NCBI RefSeq assembly: GCF_016756495.1
Contig: NZ_AP023243.1
Span: 3,290,501-3,354,500, forward strand
Source: Mesorhizobium sp. 113-3-3
Lineage (GTDB): Bacteria > Pseudomonadota > Alphaproteobacteria > Rhizobiales > Rhizobiaceae
DNA: 64,000 nt
Reading direction: 5' to 3'
The notes under the pieces are model-generated. The model was not told the DNA's origin. It saw nothing but the letters and a program-made list of their open reading frames with translations, and did no database searches. Below are positions 48,210-59,061 of this stretch, piece after piece (position 1 is the first letter of the stretch; each line of letters begins with the position of its first letter). Both the position numbers and the translations under genes were made by a program.

Positions 48210-48232
48210 GTCAAGTCGGGGGACGAAAGCGC

Positions 48233-49315
48233 ATGTTTACACTGCTGGTCGATTTCGCGGACAAGATCTCGGTCTTCAATGTCTTCCGCTACATCACGTT
48301 CCGCACCGGCGGGGCGCTGATCACCTCGGCGCTGATCGTCTTCATCTTCGGGCCGACCATCATCAATTCGCTGCGGCTTCGCCAGGGCAAGGGCCAGCCG
48401 ATCCGCGCCGACGGGCCGCAGACGCATTTCAAGAAGGCCGGCACACCGACCATGGGCGGGCTGATGATCCTGTCCGGCATCATCGGCTCGTCGCTCCTGT
48501 GGGCGAATCTGTCGAGCATCTATGTCTGGGTGGTGCTTCTGGTGACGCTGGGCTTCGGCTCGATCGGCTTCTACGACGACTATCTGAAGGTGACCAAGCA
48601 GTCGCATCTGGGCTTCTCCGGCAAGGCGCGGCTGGGGCTCGAATTCATCATCGCGGGCATCGCCGCCTGGGTGATCATGCACAACGGCCAGGCGCCGTTC
48701 TCGTCATCGCTGACCTTCCCCTTCGCCAAGGAATTCATCGTCAACCTCGGCTGGTTCTTCATCCCGTTCTCCTGCTTCGTCATCGTCGGCGCCGGCAATG
48801 CGGTGAACCTCACCGACGGCCTCGACGGTCTGGCGATCGTGCCGATCATGATCGCGGCGGCGTCCTTCGGCGTCATCGCCTATCTCTCGGGCAACGCGGT
48901 GTTCGCCGAGTATCTGCAGATCCATTTCGTTCCCGGCACCGGCGAACTGGCGGTCGTGCTCGGCGCCGTCATCGGCGCCGGCCTCGGCTTCCTCTGGTTC
49001 AACGCACCGCCGGCGGCGATCTTCATGGGCGACACCGGTTCGCTGGCCATGGGCGGCCTGATCGGCACCGTCGCGGTCGCGACCAAGCACGAGATCGTGC
49101 TGGTGATCGTCGGCGGATTGTTTGTCGTGGAAATCCTGTCGGTCATCATCCAGGTCGGCTACTTCAAGATGACCGGCAAGCGCGTGTTCCTGATGGCGCC
49201 GATCCACCATCATTTCGAAAAGCTCGGCTGGACCGAGAGCCAGGTCGTGATCCGCTTCTGGATCATCGCCGTCATCCTGGCGCTGGTCGGCCTCTCAACC
49301 CTGAAGCTGAGATAG
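48233..49315 (+). CDS. mraY: Phospho-MurNAc-pentapeptide translocase MraY
   Basis: A 360-residue integral membrane enzyme with ten spans. Catalytic motifs: [17 protein letters not shown] (Asp pair), [26 protein letters not shown], and the [13 protein letters not shown] loop. It makes lipid I by moving phospho-MurNAc-pentapeptide to undecaprenyl phosphate on the cytoplasmic face. Confidence 0.97.
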   Translation: MFTLLVDFADKISVFNVFRYITFRTGGALITSALIVFIFGPTIINSLRLRQGKGQPIRADGPQTHFKKAGTPTMGGLMILSGIIGSSLLWANLSSIYVWVVLLVTLGFGSIGFYDDYLKVTKQSHLGFSGKARLGLEFIIAGIAAWVIMHNGQAPFSSSLTFPFAKEFIVNLGWFFIPFSCFVIVGAGNAVNLTDGLDGLAIVPIMIAAASFGVIAYLSGNAVFAEYLQIHFVPGTGELAVVLGAVIGAGLGFLWFNAPPAAIFMGDTGSLAMGGLIGTVAVATKHEIVLVIVGGLFVVEILSVIIQVGYFKMTGKRVFLMAPIHHHFEKLGWTESQVVIRFWIIAVILALVGLSTLKLR

Positions 49316-49324
49316 GAAGCCTCC

Positions 49325-50725
49325 TTGATCCCCGCCGCATCCTTCGCAGGCAAGCATGTTTCGCTCTTCGGGCTCGGTGGCTCGGGGATCGCGACCGCGC
49401 GGGCATTGATCGAGGGCGGCGCGCAGGTGCTGGCCTGGGATGACAATCCCGACAGCGTCGCCAAGGCGGCCGCCACCGGTATCGCCACCGCCGATCTGCG
49501 GGGGGCGGACTGGGCTGTTTTCTCCGCCTTCGTGTTGTCGCCAGGCGTGCCGCTGACGCATCCCAAGCCGCATTGGACGGTGGAGCTGGCGAAGGGCGCC
49601 GGCGTCGAGATCATCGGCGACATCGAACTTTTCTGCCGTGAGCGGATTCTGCAAGCCCCGACGGCGCCTTTCATCGCCATCACCGGCACCAACGGCAAGT
49701 CGACGACGACGGCGCTCACGGCGCATATCCTCAAATCGGCGGGCCGCGACACCCAGATGGGCGGCAATATCGGCCGCGCGGTGATGACGCTCGATCCGCC
49801 GAACCCCGATCGCCACTATGTCGTCGAGTGCTCATCCTACCAGATCGACCTCGCGCCCTCGATCAATCCAACGGCGGGCATCCTGCTCAATCTGACGCCG
49901 GACCATCTCGACCGCCACGGCACCATGCAGCACTACGCCTCGATCAAGGAGCGGCTGGTGGCCGGCAGCGAGACGGCGATCATCGGCATCGACGATTCCT
50001 GGTGCGCGCAGATCGCCGAACGGCTGGAGCGGGCAGGGCGGCAGGTCATCCGCATTTCCAAGCGGCTGCCGCTGACCGACGGCTATTTCGCCGACGGCAC
50101 CAATCTGATGGAGGCCGTGCACGGCCGCTACAGCAAGGTCGCCTTCCTCGAGGGCATCGGCTCACTGCGCGGCCAGCATAATGCGCAGAACGCCCTTGCC
50201 GCGGTCGCCGCTTGCCTCAAGGTCGGGCTCGACCTCGGCGAAATCCAGTCGGGGCTCGAAAGTTTTCCGGGTCTCGCGCACCGCATGGAGCAGGTCGGCC
50301 GCAAGGACCACGTGCTGTTCGTCAACGATTCCAAGGCGACCAATGCGGATGCGGCAGCACCGGCGCTGTCGAGCTTTCCGCGCATCTACTGGATCGCCGG
50401 CGGCCTGCCCAAGGAAGGCGGCATCGAGCCGCTGCGCGGCTTCTTCCCCCGCATCGCCAAGGCCTATCTGATCGGCGAGGCGGCACCCGCCTTTTCGGCG
50501 ACGCTGGGCGAGGCGGTGCCCTACGAGATCTCGGGCACGCTGGCGGCGGCGGTGGAGCATGCCGCGCATGATGCGGCCAAGGACGACAGCGGCGAAGTGG
50601 TGGTGCTGTTGTCGCCGGCCTGCGCCAGTTTCGACCAGTTCAAGAATTTCGAAGTTCGCGGCGAAGCCTTCAGGCAAGCTGCGAGCGCTATAGATGGCGT
50701 CAAACCCATCGGAGGGGCACGATAA
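49325..50725 (+). CDS. murD: UDP-MurNAc-L-alanine:D-glutamate ligase MurD
   Basis: A 466-residue Mur ligase: N-terminal dinucleotide-like loop [13 protein letters not shown] loop GTNGKST (121-127), [11 protein letters not shown] and NDSKATN with GGLPKEGG. Adds D-Glu to UDP-MurNAc-L-Ala. The only sensible start is a TTG at 49325 with AGGAAG upstream; no ATG or GTG is available before the first beta strand. Stop overlaps the ftsW start (TAATG). Confidence 0.95.
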   Translation: MIPAASFAGKHVSLFGLGGSGIATARALIEGGAQVLAWDDNPDSVAKAAATGIATADLRGADWAVFSAFVLSPGVPLTHPKPHWTVELAKGAGVEIIGDIELFCRERILQAPTAPFIAITGTNGKSTTTALTAHILKSAGRDTQMGGNIGRAVMTLDPPNPDRHYVVECSSYQIDLAPSINPTAGILLNLTPDHLDRHGTMQHYASIKERLVAGSETAIIGIDDSWCAQIAERLERAGRQVIRISKRLPLTDGYFADGTNLMEAVHGRYSKVAFLEGIGSLRGQHNAQNALAAVAACLKVGLDLGEIQSGLESFPGLAHRMEQVGRKDHVLFVNDSKATNADAAAPALSSFPRIYWIAGGLPKEGGIEPLRGFFPRIAKAYLIGEAAPAFSATLGEAVPYEISGTLAAAVEHAAHDAAKDDSGEVVVLLSPACASFDQFKNFEVRGEAFRQAASAIDGVKPIGGAR

Positions 50726-51876
50726 TGCAGAGCCGTCTCGACAAAAGTCCTGTCGCAACCTGGTGGTGGACGATCGATCGCTGGTTCCTGGCGGCGTTCC
50801 TGTCGCTGATGGGGCTGGGCATCGTCCTGTCCTTTGCCGCCAGCCCGGCGGTGGCCGAACGCATCGGCCTCGACAGTTTCCACTTCGCCACAAGGCAGAT
50901 CATCTTCACCGTGCCCGCGCTCGGCGTGATGCTGGCCGTGTCCTTCCTCGATTCCCGGCAGATCCGGCGCATGTCGCTGATCATGCTGTGCCTGATGCTG
51001 GTGCTGATGGTGGCGGTGCTCTATGTCGGCGTCGAGGTGAAGGGCGCGCGGCGCTGGGTTTCGCTCGCCGGCCTGTCGATCCAGCCGTCCGAGTTCCTGA
51101 AGCCGGCCTTCGTCATCATGTGCGCCTGGCTGTTCGCCGAACACAAGCGCCAGCCCGACATTCCGGGCAATTTGTTCGCCATGCTGCTGCTGGTGCTGGT
51201 CGTGTCGCTGCTGGTGGCGCAGCCGGACCTCGGCCAGACCATGCTGACGACCGGCACCTGGGGCATCATGTTCTTCATGGCGGGGCTGCCCTGGCTGTGG
51301 ATCATCGTGCTGGGCGCGGCCGGCGTCGGCGGCGTCTTCGCCGCCTATACGGTGTTTCCGCACGTGGCACTGCGCATCGACAAGTTCCTTACCGGCGAGG
51401 GCGACACGTTCCAGGTCGACATGGGACGCGACGCGCTGATCAATGGCGGCTGGTTCGGCGTCGGTCCTGGCGAGGGCACGGTCAAGCGGGTCATCCCCGA
51501 CAGCCATGCCGACTTCGTCTTCTCGGTCGCCGGCGAGGAATTCGGGCTGATCATGTGTTTTTTCATCATGTCGATCTTCGCCTTCATCGTGCTGCGCGGC
51601 CTCAACACGGCGCTGAAGGAACATGACGACTTCACCCGCTATGCGGTCGGCGGTCTCGTCACCGTGTTCGGCCTGCAGGCCGTCATCAACATGTGCGTCA
51701 ACCTGCAGCTGGTGCCGGCCAAGGGCATGACGCTGCCTTTCATCTCCTATGGCGGCTCCTCGCAGATCGCCATCGCCATCTCGATGGGCATGGTGCTGGC
51801 GCTGACGCGCAAGCGGCCGGAGAAGCGCAAGCAGATGGGTTTTGCGCTGCCGCAGCGCGCCTTGCCGGCGGAGTGA
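50725..51876 (+). CDS. ftsW: Septal peptidoglycan polymerase FtsW
   Basis: A 383-residue SEDS glycosyltransferase with about ten spans. [35 protein letters not shown] (catalytic-Asp region in the TM7 loop) and [13 protein letters not shown] are SEDS marks. It polymerises lipid II at the septum together with FtsI. GGAGGGG lies 8 bases before its ATG, which overlaps the murD stop. Confidence 0.96.
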   Translation: MQSRLDKSPVATWWWTIDRWFLAAFLSLMGLGIVLSFAASPAVAERIGLDSFHFATRQIIFTVPALGVMLAVSFLDSRQIRRMSLIMLCLMLVLMVAVLYVGVEVKGARRWVSLAGLSIQPSEFLKPAFVIMCAWLFAEHKRQPDIPGNLFAMLLLVLVVSLLVAQPDLGQTMLTTGTWGIMFFMAGLPWLWIIVLGAAGVGGVFAAYTVFPHVALRIDKFLTGEGDTFQVDMGRDALINGGWFGVGPGEGTVKRVIPDSHADFVFSVAGEEFGLIMCFFIMSIFAFIVLRGLNTALKEHDDFTRYAVGGLVTVFGLQAVINMCVNLQLVPAKGMTLPFISYGGSSQIAIAISMGMVLALTRKRPEKRKQMGFALPQRALPAE

Positions 51877-51877
51877 C

Positions 51878-53005
51878 ATGGCGAGGGGTGTCATCCTTCT
51901 CGCGGCGGGCGGAACCGGCGGACATCTGTTTCCGGCCGAGGCGCTGGCGCACGAGCTGAACGAGCGCGGCTGGACGGTGCATCTGGCGACCGACGACCGC
52001 GCCGAGCGGTTCGCCGGTCATTTCCCGGCTGCCGCCGTCCATCCGATCCAGTCGGCGACGATGGGCTCGAAGAATCCGATCGCCGTGCTTGGCGCGTTCT
52101 GGAAAATCTGGCGCGGCGTGCGCCAGGCCTCCGCTATTATCGGCCGCATCAAGCCGGATGCGGTGGTCGGTTTTGGCGGTTACCCGACCCTGCCGCCGCT
52201 CTATGCGGCGACGCGGCGCAAGGTGCCGACGCTGATCCATGAGCAGAACGCGGTGATGGGGCGCGCCAACCGGGCGCTGGCCGGCCGCGTCGATGCCATT
52301 GCCGGCGGCTTCCTGCCGCAGGATACGAGTGCCACGGGCGCCAAGACGGTGACGACGGGCAATCCGGTCAGGCCGGCTGTGCTGGAAGCAGCCAAGACGC
52401 CTTATGCGGCGTCGACCGGGGAGGAGCCGTTCCGCCTGCTGATGTTCGGGGGCAGCCAGGGCGCCCAGTTCTTTTCCGATGCCATGCCGGGCGCCATCGC
52501 GCTGCTTTCCGACGCGCAGCGCAAGCGCCTGGTGATCACCCAGCAGGCCCGCGCGGACGACGTGGCGCGGGTGAAGGCGGCCTATGCCGCGCTTGGCGTC
52601 GCCGTCGAGGTCTCGCCCTTCTTCACCGACATGGCGGCGCGCATGGCGGCGGCGCATCTGGTGATCTCGCGCTCCGGCGCCTCGACCGTCTCGGAGATCG
52701 CCGTCATCGGCCGGCCGGCGCTGCTGGTGCCCTATCCCTATGCGCTCGACCATGACCAGGCGGCGAACGCGGCGGCCCTTGCCGCTGCCGGCGGCGGCGA
52801 GGTTCACCCGCAATCGACACTGTCGCCCGAGCGCATCGCAACCCTGATTGGCGGGCTGATGGACAAGCCTGAGCGGCTGGCGGCGATGGCCGCGGGCGCG
52901 AAATCGGCCGGCAGGCCGGACGCGGCACGGTTGCTCGCCGATCTCACAGAGGCTATTGCGTCCCAAAAAACCGTTTCGGATTTCAGGAAGGGCACGCAAG
53001 CATGA
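51878..53005 (+). CDS. murG: GlcNAc transferase MurG (lipid II synthesis)
   Basis: A 375-residue GT-B enzyme: [16 protein letters not shown] at about 9-24 (G loop 1), [13 protein letters not shown] (loop 2), [12 protein letters not shown], and [10 protein letters not shown] with [22 protein letters not shown] for UDP-GlcNAc. Adds GlcNAc to lipid I. The ATG at 51878 is one base after the ftsW stop and has GGAG upstream; ends ATGA with murC. Confidence 0.96.
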   Translation: MARGVILLAAGGTGGHLFPAEALAHELNERGWTVHLATDDRAERFAGHFPAAAVHPIQSATMGSKNPIAVLGAFWKIWRGVRQASAIIGRIKPDAVVGFGGYPTLPPLYAATRRKVPTLIHEQNAVMGRANRALAGRVDAIAGGFLPQDTSATGAKTVTTGNPVRPAVLEAAKTPYAASTGEEPFRLLMFGGSQGAQFFSDAMPGAIALLSDAQRKRLVITQQARADDVARVKAAYAALGVAVEVSPFFTDMAARMAAAHLVISRSGASTVSEIAVIGRPALLVPYPYALDHDQAANAAALAAAGGGEVHPQSTLSPERIATLIGGLMDKPERLAAMAAGAKSAGRPDAARLLADLTEAIASQKTVSDFRKGTQA

Positions 53006-54402
53006 AGATGCCGCAGACCATCGGCCTTGTGCATTTCATCGGTATTGGCGGCATCGGCATGAGCGGCATCGCCGAGGTGCTGCACAATCTCGGCTACAAG
53101 GTGCAAGGGTCCGACCAGGCCGACAGCGCCAATGTGCAGCGGTTGCGCGACAAGGGCATCGAATGCTTCGTCGGCCACAAGGCCGAGAATCTCGGCGGTG
53201 CCGAGGTGGTGGTCGTTTCGACCGCGATCAAGAAATCCAATCCGGAGCTGAAGGCCGCGCGGGAAAAATTGCTCCCCATCGTGCGCCGCGCCGAGATGCT
53301 GGCCGAGCTGATGCGCTTCCGCCAGGCCGTCGCCATCGGCGGCACGCATGGCAAGACGACAACGACCTCGATGGTGGCGACACTGCTGGAAGCCGGCGGG
53401 CTCGATCCGACCGTCATCAATGGCGGCATCATCAACGCCTACGGCACCAATGCCCGCATGGGCGACGGCGAATGGATGGTGGTCGAGGCCGACGAGAGCG
53501 ACGGCACCTTCCTCAAGCTGCCGGCCGAAATCGCCGTCGTCACCAACATCGATCCCGAGCATCTCGACCATTATGGCAGCTTCGACAAGGTGCGCGAGGC
53601 GTTCCGTCAGTTCGTCGAGAACGTGCCGTTCTACGGCTTCGGCGTGATGTGCACCGACCATCCGGAAGTGCAGGCGCTGGTCGGCCGCATCGAGGACCGC
53701 CGCGTCATCACCTATGGCGAGAACGCGCAGGCCGATGTGCGCTTCACCAACCACCGCATGGCGGGCGCCACCTCCGAGTTCGACGTGATTATCCGCGACC
53801 GCAAGACCGGCAGCCAGAGCACGATTTCAGGCCTGCGCCTGCCGATGCCCGGCCGTCACAATGTCTCCAACGCCACCGCCGCAATCGCCGTCGCGCATGA
53901 GCTTGGCCTGTCCGCCGAGGCGATCAAGAAGGGCCTGTCGTCCTTCGCCGGCGTCAAGCGCCGCTTCACCCTCACCGGATCCTGGAACGGCGTCGACGTG
54001 TTCGACGACTACGGCCACCATCCGGTCGAGATTTCGGCCGTGCTCAAGGCCGCGCGCAGCGCCACCAAAGGCCGCGTCATCGCCATTGCCCAGCCGCACC
54101 GCTTCACCCGGCTGCACGATCTGTTCAACGAGTTCTCCGCCTGCTTCAACGACGCAGACACGGTGATGGTCGCCCCGGTCTACGCCGCCGGCGAAGACCC
54201 GATCGACGGCGTCACCTCGGATGAGCTGGTGTCACGCATCCGCGCCGGCGGGCATCGCGACGCGCGCTATATAGAGGGACCGACGGCGATCGCGCCTATC
54301 ATTCGCGATCTCGCCAAGCCCGGCGACTTCGTCGTTTTCCTCGGCGCCGGCAACATCACCCAATGGGCCTATGCTCTGCCAAAGGAGCTTGCCGCCTCAT
54401 GA
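53002..54402 (+). CDS. murC: UDP-MurNAc:L-alanine ligase MurC
   Basis: A 466-residue Mur ligase: [16 protein letters not shown] (UDP site), ATP loop [10 protein letters not shown] (113-122), [20 protein letters not shown] and [10 protein letters not shown]. First ligase of the pentapeptide pathway. Overlaps murG (ATGA) and murB (ATGA). Confidence 0.96.
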   Translation: MKMPQTIGLVHFIGIGGIGMSGIAEVLHNLGYKVQGSDQADSANVQRLRDKGIECFVGHKAENLGGAEVVVVSTAIKKSNPELKAAREKLLPIVRRAEMLAELMRFRQAVAIGGTHGKTTTTSMVATLLEAGGLDPTVINGGIINAYGTNARMGDGEWMVVEADESDGTFLKLPAEIAVVTNIDPEHLDHYGSFDKVREAFRQFVENVPFYGFGVMCTDHPEVQALVGRIEDRRVITYGENAQADVRFTNHRMAGATSEFDVIIRDRKTGSQSTISGLRLPMPGRHNVSNATAAIAVAHELGLSAEAIKKGLSSFAGVKRRFTLTGSWNGVDVFDDYGHHPVEISAVLKAARSATKGRVIAIAQPHRFTRLHDLFNEFSACFNDADTVMVAPVYAAGEDPIDGVTSDELVSRIRAGGHRDARYIEGPTAIAPIIRDLAKPGDFVVFLGAGNITQWAYALPKELAAS

Positions 54403-55364
54403 TGCACGGCCAGGCCCTGATCGACAAACTCGGCGACCGGCTTGCCGGCCTGCGCGGCCGGCTCACGCCGAATGCCGAGATGGACAAGATCACCTGGTTC
54501 CGCGCCGGCGGCCTGGCCGAGGTGCTGTTCCAGCCGGCCGACGAGGAAGACCTTGCCGCGTTCCTGCGCGCGGTTCCCGAGGAGATACCGCTGACCATTG
54601 TCGGCGTCGGCTCGAACCTTCTGGTTCGCGACGGCGGCATTCCGGGCTTTGTCATCCGGCTTTCGGCCAAGGGCTTTGGCGAGGCCGAGATCGTTTCGCC
54701 GATCAGGATCAAGGCGGGCGCCGCCACGCCCGACAAGCGCGTGGCGGCCCTTGCGCTCGAGGCCGGCATTGGCGGCTTCCATTTTTATCACGGCATTCCG
54801 GGCGCCATCGGCGGGGCACTGAGGATGAATGCCGGCGCCAATGGCGTCGAGACGCGCGAGCGTGTCGTCGAGGTGCGCGCGCTCGACCGCAACGGCAATG
54901 TCCAGACGCTGAGCAATGCCGAGATGGGCTATGCCTATCGCCATTCGTCCGCCCCTGCCGGGCTGATCTTCACGTCGGCGGTGTTTGAGGGCTTTGCCGA
55001 GGACCAGGCCACGATCAAGGCGGCGATGGATGCCGTGCAGAACCACCGCGAGACTGTACAGCCGATCCGCGAGAAGACCGGCGGCTCGACCTTCAAGAAT
55101 CCGGAAGGCACGTCGGCCTGGAAGGAGATCGACAAGGCGGGCTGCCGCGGCCTGATGATCGGTGGCGCGCAGATGTCGCCGATGCATTGCAATTTCATGA
55201 TCAACACCGGAACGGCGACGGGCTATGATCTCGAATATCTCGGCGAGACGGTGCGCGCCCGCGTGCTCGAACATTCGGGCATCCGGCTGCACTGGGAGAT
55301 CAAGCGCATCGGCAATTTCCGACCCGGCCATGCCGTCCAGGAGTTTTTGGGGCAGCTCCTCTAG
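54399..55364 (+). CDS. murB: UDP-N-acetylenolpyruvoylglucosamine reductase MurB
   Basis: A 321-residue FAD enzyme: [28 protein letters not shown] (FAD binding), [18 protein letters not shown] and GSTFKNPEG with the proton-donating Ser, ending with KRIGNF. Reduces enolpyruvyl-UDP-GlcNAc to UDP-MurNAc with NADPH. Starts inside the murC stop with AAAGGAG 11 bases before; an ATG one codon later is possible. It is the last gene before the 471-bp break in the cluster. Confidence 0.95.
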   Translation: MMHGQALIDKLGDRLAGLRGRLTPNAEMDKITWFRAGGLAEVLFQPADEEDLAAFLRAVPEEIPLTIVGVGSNLLVRDGGIPGFVIRLSAKGFGEAEIVSPIRIKAGAATPDKRVAALALEAGIGGFHFYHGIPGAIGGALRMNAGANGVETRERVVEVRALDRNGNVQTLSNAEMGYAYRHSSAPAGLIFTSAVFEGFAEDQATIKAAMDAVQNHRETVQPIREKTGGSTFKNPEGTSAWKEIDKAGCRGLMIGGAQMSPMHCNFMINTGTATGYDLEYLGETVRARVLEHSGIRLHWEIKRIGNFRPGHAVQEFLGQLL

Positions 55365-55420
55365 TTACGCTGATATTCAGGTGATGCCGGCCTGCAAACG
55401 ACGGCCTTCTCCGCTTCCCC

Positions 55421-55443
55421 GTTCTACTGCGTCGCAGTAGAAC
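55421..55443 (-). terminator. Perfect 23-bp palindrome, terminator-like
   Basis: 11-bp arms gttctactgcg / cgcagtagaac around a central t. It lies 57 bp after murB and, on the minus strand, 5 bp after the stop of the small frame at 55449. No strong T run on either side. It could end murB transcription, the minus-strand transcript, or both. Confidence 0.6.
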
Positions 55444-55448
55444 GGTGC

Positions 55449-55682
55449 TCACGGACCCGAATGTCCGCTCCGCTCCGGTTCTCGAAGGCCATCGTTTTCG
55501 ACTCGGCCTGAACTGAATCTCAAGGTACCTTCGGCGTTCACGAAGTTCATGTGATGCATGAACTTCAACGCGCTCGCAAAACGCGCAAAACCGTTGCTGT
55601 AAAGACTCAGCGACGCGGTTTTCGCAGCCATTTTCTCACAAAGTGAATCTCTCGGATTCATAAGCACTTGCCAGTGAATCAA
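55449..55682 (-). CDS. Candidate small ORF in the dcw island (uncertain; may be part of a dispersed repeat)
   Basis: A minus-strand frame of up to 77 codons (TTG at 55682, or ATG at 55661 for 70 codons), followed after 5 bp by a perfect palindrome. The product would contain SLYSNGFARFASALKFMHH and a charged C-terminus. The stretch coding FMHHMNF is itself a hairpin (stem gaagttcatg / catgaacttc), which suggests the DNA is selected as RNA or as a repeat rather than as protein. No strong ribosome-binding site. I do not recognise a family. Confidence 0.3.
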   Translation of the reverse strand: MIHWQVLMNPRDSLCEKMAAKTASLSLYSNGFARFASALKFMHHMNFVNAEGTLRFSSGRVENDGLREPERSGHSGP

Positions 55683-55835
55683 CTCTCTGATTCTCTGCTT
55701 AAAAGCGTTTCCTGATTTGAGTCGTTCGACGCGTTACCCGCGTTTTCCGTCTGGGGGGGCAACCTGCCGGGAGACTCGGACTCAATGTTGCGGAAATCTT
55801 GGTTTTTGGTCCGCCGTGAGAGGGGGTGACGGGGA

Positions 55836-56762
55836 ATGAAAAGCAAGCATGTGGCCGTCCTGCTGGGAGGCTTTTCGTCCGAGCGGCCCGTGTCCCTGTC
55901 CTCCGGAAAGGCCTGTGCCGATGCGCTGGAGAGTGAGGGTTATCAGGTCACCCGCGTCGATGTCGGGCGCGATGTCGGCTCCGTGCTTGCCGAGCTCAAG
56001 CCCGACGTTGCCTTCAATGCGCTGCATGGCCCCTTTGGCGAGGACGGCACCATCCAGGGCATCCTCGAATATCTCGGCATTCCCTACACCCATTCCGGCG
56101 TGCTCGCCTCGGCGCTCGCCATGAACAAGGAACAGGCGAAGAAGATCGTCAAATCGGTCGGCGTTCCCGTCGCCGAATCGAAGGTTACCAATCGCTTCGC
56201 CATCCAGAACAAGCACCCGATGAAGCCGCCCTATGTGATCAAGCCGGTCAATGAGGGGTCGAGCTTCGGCGTCGTCATCGTGTCGGAGGGGCAGTCGCAT
56301 CCGCCGCAGGTCGTCGGGTCGTCCGAGTGGAAATATGGCGATACCGTCATGGTCGAGCGCTACATCCATGGGCGCGAGCTGACCTGCGCCGTCATGGGCG
56401 ATGTGGCGCTCGGCGTCTGCGAGATCATTCCGACCGGCCATTCCTTCTACGATTACGATTCAAAATATGTCGCGGGCGGATCAAAACACGAATGCCCCGC
56501 AAAAGTTTCACCGAATATTTACCAAAAAATACAGACACTGGCGCTCAAGGCTCACCAAGCTGTCGGCTGTCGGGGCGTTTCCCGGTCGGACTTCCGTTAT
56601 GACGATCGTCACTCCGAAAATGGCGAAGTTGTATGGCTCGAGGTCAACACTCAGCCGGGCATGACGCCGACGTCTCTGGTGCCTGAAATCGCTGCCCATG
56701 CCGGGCATTCGTTTGGTGAGTTGTTGAGTTGGATGGTGGAGGACGCTTCGTGTCTGCGTTGA
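55836..56762 (+). CDS. ddl: D-alanine--D-alanine ligase
   Basis: A 308-residue ATP-grasp ligase: [19 protein letters not shown] (active Glu in SERPVS), [32 protein letters not shown] and [13 protein letters not shown] for Mg and substrate. Makes D-Ala-D-Ala for MurF. GGGG lies close before the ATG. Between about 56465 and 56650 codon use is noticeably AT-richer (AAATATGTCG, GAATATTTACC) than the rest, possibly a recombined patch. Overlaps ftsQ by 13 bp. Confidence 0.95.
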   Translation: MKSKHVAVLLGGFSSERPVSLSSGKACADALESEGYQVTRVDVGRDVGSVLAELKPDVAFNALHGPFGEDGTIQGILEYLGIPYTHSGVLASALAMNKEQAKKIVKSVGVPVAESKVTNRFAIQNKHPMKPPYVIKPVNEGSSFGVVIVSEGQSHPPQVVGSSEWKYGDTVMVERYIHGRELTCAVMGDVALGVCEIIPTGHSFYDYDSKYVAGGSKHECPAKVSPNIYQKIQTLALKAHQAVGCRGVSRSDFRYDDRHSENGEVVWLEVNTQPGMTPTSLVPEIAAHAGHSFGELLSWMVEDASCLR

Positions 56763-57691
56763 ACTGGGGACAAGGCAAGGGGAAGGGCGCGGCCGGGCCG
56801 TCGCTGTTCGGCTTGTCGCTGTCGTCAGGCCATTTCGTGCTGCCACGCCTGCTTCGTCGCCCGGTGCGCATCCTGGCGCGCCTGGGCGATGGTGAATTCG
56901 AAGTGCCGCGGTTCTCCGCCGCGATGATGTCGGCGGTGCTGCTCGCTTCGAGCGGCGCCTATGGCGCCTATCTCGGCGGCCATGCCGACGGCATCATCCA
57001 GAGCATCACCGCCCGCACCGGCTTTGCCGTCGATCAGGTCAAGGTGGTCGGCAACCGGCAGACCTCCGAGATCGACATTCTCGACAGGCTCGAACTCGAC
57101 GGCTGGACCTCGCTGATCGGCTTTGACGCCGAGGCCGCGCGTGAGCGTATCTCCGGCCTGCCCTGGATCGAAATGGCGGCGGTGCGCAAGGTCTATCCGC
57201 ATACGCTGGAAGTGCGTGTCGAGGAGCGTGAGGCTTTCGCGCTCTGGCAGCAGGGCAATGATCTCTCGGTCATCCAGAGGGATGGCGCTGTCATCGCGCC
57301 GTTCTCCGGCGGCAAGCAGGTGCTGCTGCCGCTGCTGATCGGCGAAGGCGCGCCGGCCAAGGCGCCTGACTTCCTGGCCAAGGTGGAAAAATACCCCGAC
57401 CTGGCGACCCGCGTGAAAGGCTATATCCGCGTTGGCGATCGCCGCTGGGACCTGAAGCTGGACAACGGCATCACCGTCAAGCTGCCCGAGGACGAGGAAG
57501 ACCAGGCGCTCGCCGAACTGGTCAAGATGGACAAGGACAAGGGCTTGCTGTCGCGCGACATCGCTGCTGTCGACATGCGCCTGACAGACCGGCTGGTCGT
57601 GGAGCTGACGCCCGAAGCGGCGACGCAGCGCGAGGCCGCGCTCAACGAGAAGCCGAAGACCCTCAAGCGCAAGTCGGAGACGAAGATATGA
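56750..57691 (+). CDS. ftsQ: Cell division protein FtsQ
   Basis: A 313-residue bitopic protein: cytoplasmic tail about 1-53, one span about 55-75, POTRA domain about 88-157 ([38 protein letters not shown]) and FtsQ beta domain after. Holds the FtsQLB complex at the septum. Start is a GTG at 56750 with GGAGG 7 bases before it, inside the end of ddl. Overlaps ftsA (ATGA). Confidence 0.93.
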   Translation: MSALNWGQGKGKGAAGPSLFGLSLSSGHFVLPRLLRRPVRILARLGDGEFEVPRFSAAMMSAVLLASSGAYGAYLGGHADGIIQSITARTGFAVDQVKVVGNRQTSEIDILDRLELDGWTSLIGFDAEAARERISGLPWIEMAAVRKVYPHTLEVRVEEREAFALWQQGNDLSVIQRDGAVIAPFSGGKQVLLPLLIGEGAPAKAPDFLAKVEKYPDLATRVKGYIRVGDRRWDLKLDNGITVKLPEDEEDQALAELVKMDKDKGLLSRDIAAVDMRLTDRLVVELTPEAATQREAALNEKPKTLKRKSETKI

Positions 57692-58995
57692 GCTGGCTTG
57701 GCGGTTCAGGCGATGCCTCGTCGCGCCGGTCCGGCACTCTGACGGTGCTGGATGTCGGCTCGAACAAGGTCTGCTGCATGGTGGCCAAGCTCAAGCCGAA
57801 CGATGACGGCAAGCTGTTGCGCGGCCGCTCGCACCGGATCCAGGTGATCGGCATCGGCCATCAGAAGTCGCAAGGCGTGAAGTCGGGCGTGGTCGTCGAT
57901 CTCGACCGGGCCGAGCATGCCATCCGCCTGTCCGTCGACGCCGCCGAGCGCATGGCGGGGCTGACGGTCGATTCGCTCATCGTCAACATGACCGCCGGCC
58001 GGCTGAAGAGCGAAGCCTTCTCGGCGACCATCAATCTTGGCGGCCACGAGGCCGACGAAGCCGACATCAAGCGCGTGCTGGGCGCCGGCGCCAAGCAAGC
58101 GCTCAAGGCAGAGCGCGAGGTGATCCATTCGCTGCCCGTCGGCTTCTCGCTCGATGCCGAGCGCGGCGTGCGCGATCCGCGCGGCATGGTCGGTGACGCG
58201 CTTGGCGTCGACATGCATGTGCTGACGGGTGACGCGGCGCCCATGCGTAATCTGGAGCTCTCCATCAACCGCTCGCATCTGTCGGTCGAGCGCATGGTGG
58301 CGACGCCCTATGCCAGCGGGCTGGCGGCACTCGTCGACGACGAGCTGGAGCTGGGTGCCGCCTGCATAGACATGGGCGGCGGCACGACGACCATCTCGGT
58401 GTTTTCGGAAGGCAAGTTCGTCCATGGCGACGCCATCGCCATTGGCGGCAACCACGTCACGCTGGACATGGCCAAGGGGCTTTCGACTTCGCTCGACGCC
58501 GCCGAACGGCTGAAGGTCATGCATGGTTCGGCGCTGCCGGGCAGCGCGGACGACCGCGACCTGGTCTCGATCCAGCCGATCGGCGACGATGGCGACGTGC
58601 CGCTGCAGATCCCGCGTTCGGTGATGACTCGCATCGTGCGCGCCCGCATCGACGAAACGCTCGAATTGCTGCGCGACCGGCTGAACAAGTCCGGCTACGG
58701 CAATGCCGTCGGCAAGCGCGTCGTGCTCACCGGCGGCGCCAGCCAGCTGGCCGGCCTGCCGGAGGCGGCGCGCCGCATCCTGGGGCGCAATGTACGCATC
58801 GGCCGCCCGCTTGGCGTGGCGGGCCTGCCCGAAGCAGCGAAGGGGCCGGCCTTCTCGGCCGCCGTCGGGCTTCTGATCTATCCGCAGATGGCGAGTTTCG
58901 AGAGCCATCCTGCAAAAGGTATTTCCGGTCTCAGGATGACCGGAACGGGTGGAAAACTGCATCGCATGAGTCAGTGGTTGAGAGACAGTTTCTAA
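57688..58995 (+). CDS. ftsA: Cell division protein FtsA
   Basis: A 435-residue actin-fold protein: TVLDVGSNKVCCMVAKL (phosphate 1), the 1C domain after about residue 100, CIDMGGGTTTISVF (phosphate 2), VVLTGGASQLAGL (adenosine) and a C-terminal amphipathic helix MSQWLRDSF for membrane binding. It tethers FtsZ filaments to the membrane. Next gene ftsZ after 66 bp. Confidence 0.95.
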   Translation: MSWLGGSGDASSRRSGTLTVLDVGSNKVCCMVAKLKPNDDGKLLRGRSHRIQVIGIGHQKSQGVKSGVVVDLDRAEHAIRLSVDAAERMAGLTVDSLIVNMTAGRLKSEAFSATINLGGHEADEADIKRVLGAGAKQALKAEREVIHSLPVGFSLDAERGVRDPRGMVGDALGVDMHVLTGDAAPMRNLELSINRSHLSVERMVATPYASGLAALVDDELELGAACIDMGGGTTTISVFSEGKFVHGDAIAIGGNHVTLDMAKGLSTSLDAAERLKVMHGSALPGSADDRDLVSIQPIGDDGDVPLQIPRSVMTRIVRARIDETLELLRDRLNKSGYGNAVGKRVVLTGGASQLAGLPEAARRILGRNVRIGRPLGVAGLPEAAKGPAFSAAVGLLIYPQMASFESHPAKGISGLRMTGTGGKLHRMSQWLRDSF

Positions 58996-59061
58996 TTGAC
59001 GGGGACAGCCCCATAGGCGGCCGCGGCGGCGAAGCGGCGTGAAAGGCAAAGGACGGAGACA

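Larger units (their letters stand above)
55365..55835. other. 471-bp island splitting the dcw cluster between murB and ddl
   Basis: Every other junction from mraZ to ftsA is at most 54 bp, so this gap stands out. It holds a 23-bp perfect palindrome (55421-55443, arms gttctactgcg and cgcagtagaac around one base), a 10-bp stem hairpin (gaagttcatg at 55542, catgaacttc at 55557), repeated gtgaatc/gattctctg motifs near 55640-55700, and a minus-strand small open frame. A promoter for ddl-ftsQAZ probably lies in its right part; no box was recognised. Confidence 0.75.
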
